DNA of 64,000 bases from the NCBI RefSeq assembly GCF_954871325.1, contig NC_088777.1, positions 25,335,366-25,399,365 of the forward strand, in the 5' to 3' direction. Positions 50,816-62,309 of this stretch are shown here, one piece after another (position 1 is the stretch's first letter; every line of letters starts with the position of its first letter). This DNA is from Gordionus sp. m RMFG-2023. Taxonomy: Eukaryota; Nematomorpha; Gordioida; Chordodea; Parachordodidae. The notes beneath the pieces are model-generated. The model saw only the letters and a list, made by a program, of their open reading frames with translations. It was not told the origin of the DNA and made no database searches. A program made the position numbers and the translations under genes.

Positions 50816-52330
50816 AGGAAACCCCTGCAATAATCAATAGCATTTTTTTCTAATGATATTTAAATGATTTCTTTTCGATTGAGGAAACCAAGGTAAAATA
50901 AGTATAACTTTAATTCAAAATTACAACTCTTTTTTGTAATCGTTTTTATTCAAATATATTCCGTCGATAAGTATATCAAGTACCAAGTTTTCTTTTTAAA
51001 AGTAAAAAAACTAATTATTAATTATAAAACAAAGAACTACAATCTTTTTATATCCATCCGCGATATTTATCAATATCAATAAATATGTAATAAACAATCA
51101 ATATCTATATTATTTTTCTAATTATCAACTATAAATTGATTGACATATATTTATAATGTTAAATAAATGTATTATTATTTGATAATATATATCACAAGGC
51201 AAAATTCATTTTCTAAAATAACAATCAGCAAATCACAAAATTACAGAGTGATTACGTGATACAATCTTGATAATCTTTAATGTGGACGTTAATTTAGGAA
51301 GTCTTCTACATATTAACATCAATTTCATAAAAAGTGCACATGGCACGGGTTCATGGTTCTCCATCTAAGTCACAATTACTATAGCCAACCCTTTTACATT
51401 ACCAAGATCTGTAAAATTATATAATTCCTTATGATTGCATAAAAGAGTCTTTGGCACTGATCTCTTTTAACCTTTATTGTAATAAAAATACGACTATCAT
51501 TATAAATTTTTTTAATAATATCTATAATATTGTCTCAAAAAACCCAGCCTAAGCCTTAAATATATGGAATGGATAAAACACTCTCCTTAACCATATTCTT
51601 TGTTATCCTTGCTATGAATTCAAATTATTTTGTAAAACCATCAACATATAAATTTTTTCACCCAAAACTTGTTTAAATTTTTCATTTTCTGCTTAATGAT
51701 TTCACATACATCGTTAATATTAAAATTATCTTAAAAAAAAATTTCAAAACATATTTTTTGATCCTTTGATTTCCAATTTTTTAAATAAGATGTCTTTTTT
51801 CGTTGAAATGTTTCTTTTTAATGGGTATCTCGCTTTATGGCCATTTCCCAAAGAAAACATTTTTTTAAGGCGATTTTTAAATATAGAAAAAATTACTGGT
51901 AACATTACCAGTTATGAAAAAACATTGTCTAGAAATGGCCTATGGATGTTGATGGAAATGTGATACTGTTGGTGTTGTGTTTCAACACTGTTTATAATTT
52001 ATATTATACTTTGTTTGTACGATATAACTTGTTTATCATTTATATTCTTCTCTTTGTTTGTACAATATTCGTATATTACCATTTATATTTTTCTTTGTTC
52101 ACTTATACCGAGCCTGTTTTAGTTTCATCCCCAAAACTGGTTCTAGCCAATTTTTGAGATAGACTAGGATGAAATTAATATTTTTTTTATTGTACGATTG
52201 AAAAAAAAGGGGACTATATAGAGACCTCGAAAAACGAATTATGATCATTAAAAAATTAACTTATTTTTTTATGAATTTGATGCTCTTATGGATTAATTAC
52301 TAATAAAAATACGCGTTTCACTAATTTCCT
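50816..52330. other. No confident gene
   Basis: AT-rich. Short frames at 51766-51963 and 51942-52157 have no domain; the second is low-complexity Tyr/Phe-rich sequence. The stretch just before the gag-like fossil could be its leader, but no LTR pair is visible. Confidence 0.4.
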
Positions 52331-52369
52331 GTCCTAGTTACTGGGATTTTATGACAAAGGTAATATCCA

Positions 52370-53110
52370 AATCCGGCCCCCTGTCCCCATTATCGACCAT
52401 CCCAGACCCTCGAACCCTGTCAATATCTTCTCTTCCCTGACGGTGGGACCCGTCTGTCCAACAACAACACTGGCGCTCAACGTGCATTCGATACCCTACG
52501 ATCAAGAGGAGGCCACCGACCATTACCTCGAACGGTTTATGCTCAACAACCGTAACCAGAAGATGAAAATCTATTAGCAGTATTCTTATCTTCTTGTGGT
52601 CACTAGTTGTATACAAAGATAAAATTGGCATATGCTCCAAAATCCATGTCAGAGCTATCAATGCAAGATATCAAGATTATTCTAGGCAACAATAATAGTA
52701 ACCAAAGACTAGCAATTGGTAAACTTCGCCATCGTATACAACATCATGGGGAAACCATTACCGAATATGCAAATGCTTTGATTAGGTTAGCCACGCAATG
52801 CAACCTAGGCCCCAGCTGGGAGCTATTCATGTCATCCCAATTCGGAGCCGGAATTCAATCATCTGGAATTCGAGGCCGAGTAATTACGTCGGATGATTTA
52901 AAGTTTAAGGGAAAGTTAAAAATAGCCCAAACTTGGGAGATAGAGGAATCTCTGAGTCAAAATAATTCATGGAACCAAACTCACAATAGCCTTAATCATA
53001 TAACGGGAAGGTATAACAATACGCAATACCTACAACACCAGAATATGCAACGTAATAATAAACCCACTTGTTACAAGTGTGGTAACCGATGACATTACCA
53101 AATCGCCTGC
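52370..53110 (+). mobile_element. Gag-like fragment of an LTR-type fossil
   Basis: Reads VHSIPYDQEEATDHYLERFM, then in 52607-53092 GKLRHRIQHHGETITEYANA and ALIRLATQCN, a typical retrotransposon gag segment, and ends at a CCHC knuckle start CYKCGNR. No pol or LTRs follow. Old and broken; unrelated in sequence to the gag-like region at 32872-33621. Confidence 0.7.
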
Positions 53111-53326
53111 CTACTTAGACAAACATACAACAGTTTCCCTGCAACATCCTACCAATCTACTCCTCCGACGCAAGGGGCAAACCCCAGCGGACTACATTTA
53201 TTAGGCCTTTACGACGTGAATGTTTATCTAAATTGAATTAGATTGCAACCGGATAAAAAAAATTGTTCTTTCATTGGAAATTTTTTGAACTAATTATTTT
53301 TAACGTTTTTATCGTATCAACTATCA

Positions 53327-54596
53327 AGTCAATTCAGAGAAACTTTTATCGCGAAACACTTTTTCGCGAAACTTTTATTGCGAACCCTTTTTAGCACAAT
53401 TTTTACCGCAAAATTTACGCAGAGTCACTATCGTGAGTGCATTACCCGAAACAAAAATATATTGCGATTTGCATTTGTTTAAAGGAAAACAACATATTCA
53501 ATATTAATTTACTCACAAAATTTCATTAAATCATAAACACGTATAACTCCCCCCCCCCCATTCCATGCAAAAATATTATATAAAAAGCTTTTAAAATCTT
53601 TCTCATGATTTGTAGTGATGGAGATGATTAACAAAACAGTTAGAAGGATTTTTTTTATTTAAGATTCATGTCGAGATAGTATTTTATAATTTTATTCTTT
53701 CTCCCCCAGATTTACCTTAAAAACATAGAGATGTGTAACAATGTAAATATATCCTTTAATACCCATGTGGAAATAAGTTATAAATATTTTACTCTTCCCA
53801 TCCACGCTACCAGGCTCATGCTTGAAACAAAGTGACTGTCACTATAAATTAAATATTTTTTTAAATTCACTTTCATTTTATACTTCTATCGAGATTTATT
53901 TCAAAATTGTTTCTTAACCCCCCCTCTCCCCTCTATTTCACTTATTGTAATTTATTTTCTAATCGAAATTCAAATTTCGATAAATAATGAGTATTTATTT
54001 TTTATTTGGCTTATAACTCTGTTTTTGGTTAGTGACTGGCAAAATTGATTGATGAATTTATAAATATTAAGTCAATAAATCATGCCAGATACTAATTTCG
54101 CTATTAAAGATCAAGGTTTTACTAATGAACTCAGTTCCTCCTGTTGCGATTCTTAATAAAATTTCGAGGAAAATGCTAGGGAAAGGATAGCAAATTTTTT
54201 TTATTACAATAATAAAAATTTAATAATCCAAATCTAAGTTTATTAATCAACATATAAATTTATGAAGGTTAAAGAAAATTAAGAACTCTGCCATTGAATC
54301 AATCTTATACCTATTTTTAAAAAAATATTATTCAATTAAATATGATCAAAAAATAAATTTTTTAAATAAAGTAACTATTAGCAATTATCGACATATTAAC
54401 CTCGCCATAATATATTCGCGATAATGACTTCGCTATAAATCTTTCACGATAAAAGTGCTGTAATATTCGCTTTAAAGGTAAAAATTTACGATATTTGTTT
54501 CGCGTTATTGTCTTCGCGGAATATTCGCTAACGTGGATTCGCGATAAAAATTTCCTTATAAAATTCATTCATGATAAATGTTTCGCTGAATTGACT
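53327..54596. mobile_element. Element with inverted ends and TCGCGA-motif arrays
   Basis: Ends AGTCAATTCAGAGAAAC and (reverse complement) AGTCAATTCAGCGAAAC. Inside each end, short variable units built on TTCGCGATAAA / TCGCGAAAC repeat over about 130-200 bp (53345-53450 and 54395-54580), pointing inward. The middle is AT-rich with a C run at 53550 and no coding sequence. No clear target duplication. Confidence 0.8.
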
Positions 54597-54828
54597 GGAA
54601 CCCGTTTTTATAACATAAATTTTTACTCAAATTATGTAATATTGTTAAATGATTATTATAATAATTTATTATATTTTAAAAGTTATTCTCAATATTCTAA
54701 TAAAAATTGAGTATTATAAAAAAATTTAAATATAAGCACTGATTGATCACCCTTTTCCCCAAATCTTCGCCATATAAAATTTCTTATATATTGTTAGTTT
54801 GCGAAGTTATTACACTATCATTGCAATC

Positions 54829-57228
54829 TAGTGCTGTGAAATAACGTCAAAAAAGTAACGTCGTAACTAACGACGTTACTTTTTTTTAAAGAAAGGGAAC
54901 GCTATACCTTCTTCTTGAAGTAACGAGTAACGGCGTTTCTTTTTTTGAGTAACGGTAACGCAAAACGTTACTAGTTACATTATATTTTTTCTTAAAAAAT
55001 ATCAACAAAAAGAAAAATGTATTTTCTTGTATTATAAAATTAGTTTTATTTATTTTTTAATTCTTAATATTAATAATTTAAGCTGAGTTTTAATTCATAT
55101 CAACCACTTCCTTCATTTTTATTTTAAATTCTCGTTGTTATATTTTCTGTCGAAATGAATATTCAATCAAAATTCAAAGTAAAAGTTAATAATGATATTA
55201 TTATTCTTATAATTTATTTTAAGAATAATGTCGAAAATTATTGGTACCAAGTCTACACTTTTTAAATGTAAATTATATCCCAACGCAAATATTTCAACCT
55301 CAATGTCCAGCAGTTCAAACTTAAAAAAGCATAGGTAAAAAGATGAATTAATATATCATTATTTTAAACATTACTTTAATAATAGAATAATATTCTTTCA
55401 TAAAATTTTGAAAAGCTTAATCATGGAATTAAAATATAAGTAGGCTGTGCCGATATTAAATTTGGGATCGGCACCGATATTTAGCGTTTTCCAAAAATAT
55501 CGGCTCTGGCCGATACCTGAAAAAATCCGATCCGATCTTTTTACTTTTCTTTTTTTTTTTTATGTTATGTATATTTATTTTACATTATTATAATATTTTC
55601 TAAATAATTTTTTTTTAAACAATGCAAATATTTTATTCCTTTTTAAAATAGATTTATAGTATTTTAAAAGTTTTTTTTATAAAAATAGAAAGGAACACCC
55701 AAAGTTTTAATTATTTTAAATCTTTTTAAATAATAACGCCAATTTTATTATTTTTACTTTAAATAAAAGAATTTTTTTAAATATGGTATCTGAAATTATG
55801 GAAATATTTTACAAAAGACAAAAATAATTTTGCAAAATGCGTTATCTGCGGAATCATATGAGTCTGCCTTTAGTATGGCAAGGGATATAGATAGTCCATA
55901 TCGTAGAAGCTTATTGCCAGAAAATCTAGAGGCTCTCATATTTATTAAAAAAATCTAATATATTATAATTTTATCATACCAACATAAAATGGATATATTA
56001 TCAAATATATGTTTTTTTAATTATAGTTTTAATTGTATAAATAAAGAAATTATAAAAGCATAATTTGATTTTTTGCATAAAAAGTATTGATTTCTTAATT
56101 ACATTTGGTTCAAAGGGGGGTGGTGAAAAATCAATATAAATATCGGATCGGTATCAGCATTGGATCGGGTTTGAAGCAAATCGGATCGGATCGGTGAAAA
56201 TATGTGGATCGGCGCAGCCCTATAAGCAATTAAATTATACTGCAGTATTGGGCTGGGAACCAACATTAAAAACCCAAGATTAACAAAATATTGGTTTTGG
56301 TTCAAAGTATTATATTGAGTTTTTTAAACAATATCTTCTATTTCTTGTTTTAGTATTGCTATTGGTTTGACAATAATTGTTAATAAATTTAAAGAATAAT
56401 TTAAAAACTTTGTAATAATATATATATGGAATAGTGGCGTATCCAGGATTTATCCAATAATAAAATTTTACAGAGAATTTCATTATAGATTTTATTTATT
56501 TTAAAATACTATTTATAACATCCCATTATTTAACTAGCTGTGTTGAGCACTAAGCGCTCTTGTTTGTCTGATTAAAATTTTGAAATCAATTTATTAATTT
56601 GTACGGAAGGCACTAATTTTAATATTAAATTTTTATTTTATTATCACTGAAATTTATCTATTTTTATAGTCTATATATACATTATTTACAAAATAAGTTT
56701 TTACATATTAAAGTATAATAAGTTTTTACATATTGTATAATAAGTTTTTAAAAGGTTATATAAATCTATTTCAAAAAAACGAAAAAAGAAAGAATTACGA
56801 AAGGTCGTCCGAACCTTATTTGTCAAAGATCATTTAATTTATTTTACAAAAAGAAAAAGAAAATAAAATTTTTAACATTCAAAAAATATATATTTAACAT
56901 TTCAAAATATATATTTAACACAATTGTTGCTAAAAATAAATAAAAAATTGATACATAAAGATGTTATCTTATAATATATTATTTTTGTAGAATTTTATTT
57001 ATATTATAATATATATATGAAATTTTTTTTTATAAAACTATCTTATATATTCTTTTTGTATCGTTTTATTTTATTATATATTGTCGGAAAAATATAAATA
57101 TTATTTTTGTATATATTTAAAGTAACGGCCCGTTACCTTTTTGAAAAGTCGGTAACTCGCGTTCTTTTTTGAAAAGGTAACGAGTAACGGTAACGCGTTT
57201 CTTTTTTATAGTAAAGTTTACAGCACTA
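54829..57228. mobile_element. hAT-like element with GTAACG arrays, hosting a nested element
   Basis: Perfect 8-bp duplication TTGCAATC (54821-54828 and 57229-57236). Ends TAGTGCTGTGAAAT and (reverse complement) TAGTGCTGTAAACT. Repeated GTAACG/CGTTAC motifs near both ends, including the hairpin AAGTAACGTCGT-AACTA-ACGACGTTACTT. No transposase recognised. A 780-bp element sits inside at 55441-56220. Confidence 0.9.
55441..56220 (+). mobile_element. Internally deleted derivative of the family 1 hAT
   Basis: Ends TAGGCTGTGCCGATA and (reverse complement) GGGCTGCGCCGATCC, with CCGATCCGAT-type subterminal motifs as in 5119-7869; flanked by TATAAG on both sides. The inside joins a BED-finger start (NFAKCVICGII near 55830) directly to the C-terminal RRSLLPENLEAL (about 55905), so the middle of the transposase is gone. 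Nested in the element at 54829-57228. Confidence 0.85.
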
Positions 57229-57236
57229 TTGCAATC

Positions 57237-57689
57237 TAAATAAAAAAGATAATAAAAATAATTAATATGAATTTAATACAATAACATACATAATTTACGG
57301 TTTCATTTATTCATAACTATTAATAATACAATAATAAATTATACAATAAAACATTGTAAAATTAAGGTTAAAAATAAAAATTAAAGAAAAAGAAACTAAA
57401 ATTTTAAAAAGTTACAAGTTCTCAATTGTTTAAATTACAATCATTATATACTTTTAATAATTATTGTAAATTTACAAAAACTAGTTTTTTTAAAAAATCA
57501 AAATATCGGCTGATTACAATTAACAAAAAATAACTATTTTAATTACCTTCAAAATTTATATAACCAACAAAAAACTATTTTTAAAATAAAATATTGTCTG
57601 ATTACAATTAACTTTAAAATTTAAAATATCGTCATATTATATAATTGTTTTCAAAAAACACAAAAAAAATTAAATAATTGAACAATCAC
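57237..57689. other. No gene seen
   Basis: AT-rich sequence between two hAT-type elements. Confidence 0.4.
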
Positions 57690-57699
57690 AACATATATA

Positions 57700-57951
57700 T
57701 CAGAATTCACTCTTAAATCCCCGATTCCGTGATAATTTATTATAATTACATAGAAAGTCTCTCGCCATTTTAGCTAAATGAGGAAATCGATCTGCATTCC
57801 CTCCCCACCAATCTAGTATGTTTGTTGTCTCGGGCGCCACCGGTTCAAGAAGATAGGTCATTATCTGATTGCCACTCATCATTTGATGATACTTTTCTAA
57901 AGAGATAAATTTAAAATAAATATAATCATAGAATATATTATTAATTATCAA
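57700..57951 (-). pseudogene. hAT dimerisation-domain fragment (family 4)
   Basis: Contains PETTNILDWWGGNADRFPHL then AKMARDFL, the start of the C-terminal hAT dimerisation domain, and ends before the usual SERxFS motif. Confidence 0.75.
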
Positions 57952-58282
57952 AATGTATTATATTACAAATTTACTTTCTTTTCAATCCCTGCAATAATGA
58001 AATAGTTTTAAGGTTAGAAGGATGGTTATTATTATTGAATAAGTACTCATCAAATGACGCCGTGATTAATTTTGCATAAATATCTTTGAATATGCCATAT
58101 TTTTAAGGGCTGCAACATCTTCTTCCTTTAAATTAGTGATTAATGTATTTTTTATCCTAGAATCTAATATTGATGCAGCATAGTTGTAAGATTGTTATTA
58201 TATGTTGCCTATATTCGTCTTATTTTTTTTCATCAATGTTGCTGTTTCTCCTTCTCTCCTGAAATATCCATAATATCATAAT

Positions 58283-59957
58283 TAGACCTGTGCGCCGACG
58301 AAACAATAGGCGGGCGGCGCAATTTTCAAAAATCTAATCGACGGCTGGCGGCGCGCCAATTTTTAGCCGCCGTCAATAAAATCAGCGTAAATCGGCGCAG
58401 TTGTAAAATTTTATAACATTAATTTTTTTAATTGCTTATTAATTTAAAAAAAAACAATACTATTCTACAGATATCTCGGCATATTTTTTAATATTCATTT
58501 AATAGAAAACTTGTTATATCCAAAATCGATTTCGTAATTTTATAATATCATGTATAAAAATTATTTTATTTAAATTTTCGGGACATAATGATGATCTCCT
58601 TGAATTTAACGTCAATCCAGCGGTAGAGAAAATTCTTTCACTAGGTGTGCTAGTCGCCGGAATGCAAAGAATTTTTTTGACGAGCCTGGAAAGTTTGGGA
58701 AGTTCACTCTTCTTTTCTGTCCAAAAATTTAGAACGTCCATATGTTGTGAATGTCTTCCAAGAAAACTGTGGCATTCTTGTTCTACACCTAACTTAGAAT
58801 CATAATTCATATTTGTTGAATGTTTATTTGCCAATTTTGTCAAATAACTTGAATTTTATCATTCATCTTCATCCTCATTAGCTATATTTACTACCTGATT
58901 ATCATCATTCTCTATAAGTTTAAGATGTTTTATTATAAATACTGAAGCTGAGCAATTTTGCACTATTAAATACTTTGACATAATTGTCAATTTTTAAAAT
59001 CTTGGATCTAAAAGAGAAGCCAATACCTAGATAATTTTAAATAAAAAATAAAAGAATATACTTATATAATATTACTTGCAGATTACAAATCGGAAATCGT
59101 AACGCAAGTTTTTTTAGTATATTTTCCTTAAGTGAAATAATTTCAGAACTATCACTATTATTTACTATTAAATGTATTTCAATTTCACTTCTAAAAAGTA
59201 GGCCCTTTTTGTACTGAAAGAAATTCGAGAGTTTTTTTTAAATTTTGAAAGAAATGCTAATAGTTCTTCTACCAAATCAGATTCATAATTTGAGAAAGTG
59301 CTTCCCAATTCTTTTCAAAACATTATTAATTAAATCCTTATTTAATCCAGATATGCTTTCTAGCATAATTAATATACTATGCCAACGTGTTGGGCTTGGG
59401 ACATTTAATTTTAAGGTTTTCATATACGTGGAATTATTGTTATTATTATTATCATTGGAATTGCCAATTTATAAACAGTCAAGATCTAACATGTCTGATG
59501 TTAAATCTATTGTACTTAGATATTTTCTTTGATATTCCTCGAATTCAAATTCATCTGCAGTTTTATATCTTAGAGCAGTAATAATTTCTCTAATTCTTTT
59601 GCAAAAAATTTCCAGAATGGATTTTTTATTATCCAGAGTTTGGATACTAAAATTATTTATAGAAATATTAAATGTAGATACATCCATTTTAAAAATATGT
59701 AAAATTATGGTAACTTTTTGAATTTTAGATTTTTGATTGATTGAATTCTATAATAAGTCAATATAATTATGATTTTAAAATAGTAGAAAATAAAAATTCA
59801 TCAAAATCCTGATTGACATTAAAAAATTACGTTATGTTAAACAATTATTAGAATAAAAAGTAAATATGAAAGAAATTTCTGCGGCGGCGCGCCGGCATGA
59901 TTTTCTTAAACGGCGGCGTTTTCGGCGTAACCAAAAAATGTCGGCGGCCCAGGTCTA
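58283..59957 (-). mobile_element. Shortened family 3 hAT inside the family 4 relic
   Basis: Ends TAGACCTGTGCGCCGACG and (reverse complement) TAGACCTGGGCCGCCGAC; flanks ATCATAAT / ATCATAGT, 7 of 8. G+C-rich subterminal blocks (GGCGGCGCGCC). 1675 bp, about 1 kb shorter than the relative at 38609-41311. Minus-strand pieces: PTRWHSILIMLES (about 59400), a helical segment (59687-59469) and a complete dimerisation domain at 58843-58514. Confidence 0.92.
58514..58843 (-). pseudogene. hAT C-terminal dimerisation domain (family 3)
   Basis: 109-codon frame: MDVLNFWTEKKSELPKLSRL, ATSTPSERIFSTAGLTLNSRR then LCPENLNKIIFI, the hAT dimerisation domain with its SERxFS motif and final leucine-rich helix intact. 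The nuclease core is missing from this copy, so it cannot transpose by itself. Confidence 0.9.
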
Positions 59958-60529
59958 ATCATAGTAGAATATTATTGCCACCCCCATTGTTGAAGATTGT
60001 ACATTTATTGGTGATTTGGTAAAATGGCAATAGAAATTCTTTTAAATTTGTGAAGATTTCTAAATTGTATGGAGCCAAATCGGTTTCAAATAACTCAAGC
60101 TGGTTGAGGTATAGTATTGTGTTGATATTCTATGTAAATAGATATAAAAAATCAGAAAAAATATAATAAATATACAAAAATATTTTTATTATATACCTTA
60201 TTAATAGTTTTTATCATAAGATATACGCTGTTCCATTTTGTTTTAACAGGAAGAGATATTTTCGTAGCCTCATTAAAAATTCATATGCCTGAAATAATTT
60301 TGGCGAGATGTGTAATTTTGAAACTAAGCTTCTATATTTGATAATCTAGCCTCCAAATATATAAAATAAATCCCTAAATAACAATTAAGTTAAGTATATG
60401 GGCCATACAACGATGACCATTAAAACAGTCTTATAATTAAAATCATAATACGTTATAATTATATGGCGTTTACTACGTTAGGGCCATTATCATAAGTTAT
60501 AGAGATAATATTATTTTAATAAGTTGTAT

Positions 60530-60736
60530 TTAAGACATATTATAAACTTTTCCTAAATTTTTTGACAAAGTTGGCCGGCACCATAGTTCTAGATGGCTAT
60601 TTGTATAATATATCATTTTTTTAAATGATTCATTATCTACTAAACTGAATGGACTTTTAGTTTTTATTAAGAAATTTAAAATGAGTTTGTTCATTATAAG
60701 TTTCTCATGTATAAGGGGCTTTCTAATCCTGGGCAT
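60530..60736 (-). pseudogene. hAT N-terminal core fragment (family 4)
   Basis: Reads LIKTKSPFSLVDNESFKKMI then YYTNSHLELWCRPTLSKN, the PFSLVENxxF...PSRxTLS segment that follows the BED finger in many hAT transposases. Confidence 0.78.
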
Positions 60737-61108
60737 TGTATCTTTGGCAGTTATTTGCGAAACTCCGTAAATATCGTCAAGTGCATGAGGTGTTTCTTCT
60801 GATTAGATTAACATAAAATATATGTTAACGATGATACAAAATATTTATCGAAAATACTACAAATATGAATTAAATATACTTCAAATATGATAGGCAAAAT
60901 ATATTTTAATAAGAAAATGTAACAAAATGTTTTAAGACAAAATAAAACTACTACAAAAATTAATAATAAGTAATATACTTTGAGAAATATTATAATTAAG
61001 TGGGCAATATATGCATTTTTTTTCTAGACTTTTTTTTTATATTTACTGGATTGGATAATGTAGAATTCCCAGAAAATGGCATAACTAATTCTTGCCATAT
61101 TGACTGAT

Positions 61109-62171
61109 CAGGGTTTCAAACTGAACCGAACCGCCAAACATGAATGAACCGTTATAATTTTCTGAACCATAACCGAGCCGTTATAAAGAAAATATAAAAA
61201 GAGCGAACCGAACTGTTATAAATATTTTAAACCGGTCCAAAACGGTTTTAAAAAATAATTAATTTTAAATTATTAACCTATATTTGAAATTTTAATTTTC
61301 CTTTGGGGGCAATTTTTAAATTCGTGATTTTTTTTCAAATTAAAGTTTTTTTATATTATCTACATATCAATCAATACCAAGTTTATTGTTTTTACTATAA
61401 ATACTAAATGTAATAGAGATTAGACCAATTACCAGTTAATTAGATAAGATACAATCTTAAAATCACCAAAACTATTCTTGGTTAAATTAACAAGTTTATT
61501 CTTTTATATATTAGTTATTACTTTTTTGCTAATAATTAGAGAAAAATCATATAATTCTACTATTAATAAGTAACATCTAATAGAAATCAATTAATGATTT
61601 TTAACATTTGGAGAAAATGAGATGGCCAAAAAACATTTTTTTAAAACATGGTACTTGGTATAAAATTTAAATAATCAGAATATTGAAATTCTAGAGACTA
61701 TGCCTACGTGTTCATATATTCGAATATATTTTAGATGATGATTTTGAAGATTTATTAAAGTCGGAATGCCTTAATGAGAATAATTTTCAAGGAGAAAATT
61801 ATAATATAGAAATAGAATATATAATTCGGTCATTTGATAATATAGAGAGATTAGAAAAAGATACTAATCTCTTGAATTATTGGGAAAATGTAAACAACTT
61901 ATGGCAGAACTTTATAAGTTAGCTATAATTGTGCTAGCAGTTATATCTATTAGATTATCATGGTTAAATTAAAAAATTATAAAAATATAAATTAAAAAGA
62001 TTTTTCTCTAAGATTAATATTTTTTAAAATCAAATTTATAAAAACCGGAACAAACTGAAAAAACCGTTATAAATTATAAAATATAAATATTTTCTAAAAA
62101 ACCGGAATGGAACAAAACATTTATAAAATTTTAAACTGAAACGAACTGCTATACTTAACTGTTAGAAACTC
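61109..62171 (+). mobile_element. hAT-derived MITE with CCGTTATAA motifs
   Basis: Starts CAGGGTTTCAAAC and ends (reverse complement) GAGTTTCTAAC; flanks TGACTGAT / TGACTGAG. Both halves carry GAACCG and CCGTTATAA motifs. The plus strand inside reads EYIIRSFDNIERLEKDTN, LLNYWENVNNLWQNF, and in another frame LYKLAIIVLAV, the start of a hAT dimerisation domain, so it is a deletion derivative of a hAT. On the minus strand the host sequence on its two sides continues in the same open frame once one flank copy is discounted. Confidence 0.78.
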
Positions 62172-62309
62172 TGACTGAGATAATGAAAATTCCTCTCTTC
62201 GAATGTTTAGAGGTGATATCGGTGTAGAGGTTGATTGTGCATCACTGTTAAAATAATCAGACCATTGATCCTCATAGAGATTGGTAAACATATCTATATT
62301 ATAAAACAT

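Noticed and set aside
51766-52157. Two plus-strand frames upstream of the gag-like fragment
   Set aside because: Low-complexity Phe/Tyr-rich sequence, no domain and no sign of an LTR pair.
56436-56460. Possible element end TAGTGGCGTATCCAGGA inside the element at 54829-57228
   Set aside because: Looks like a hAT-style terminus but no partner end or duplication found.
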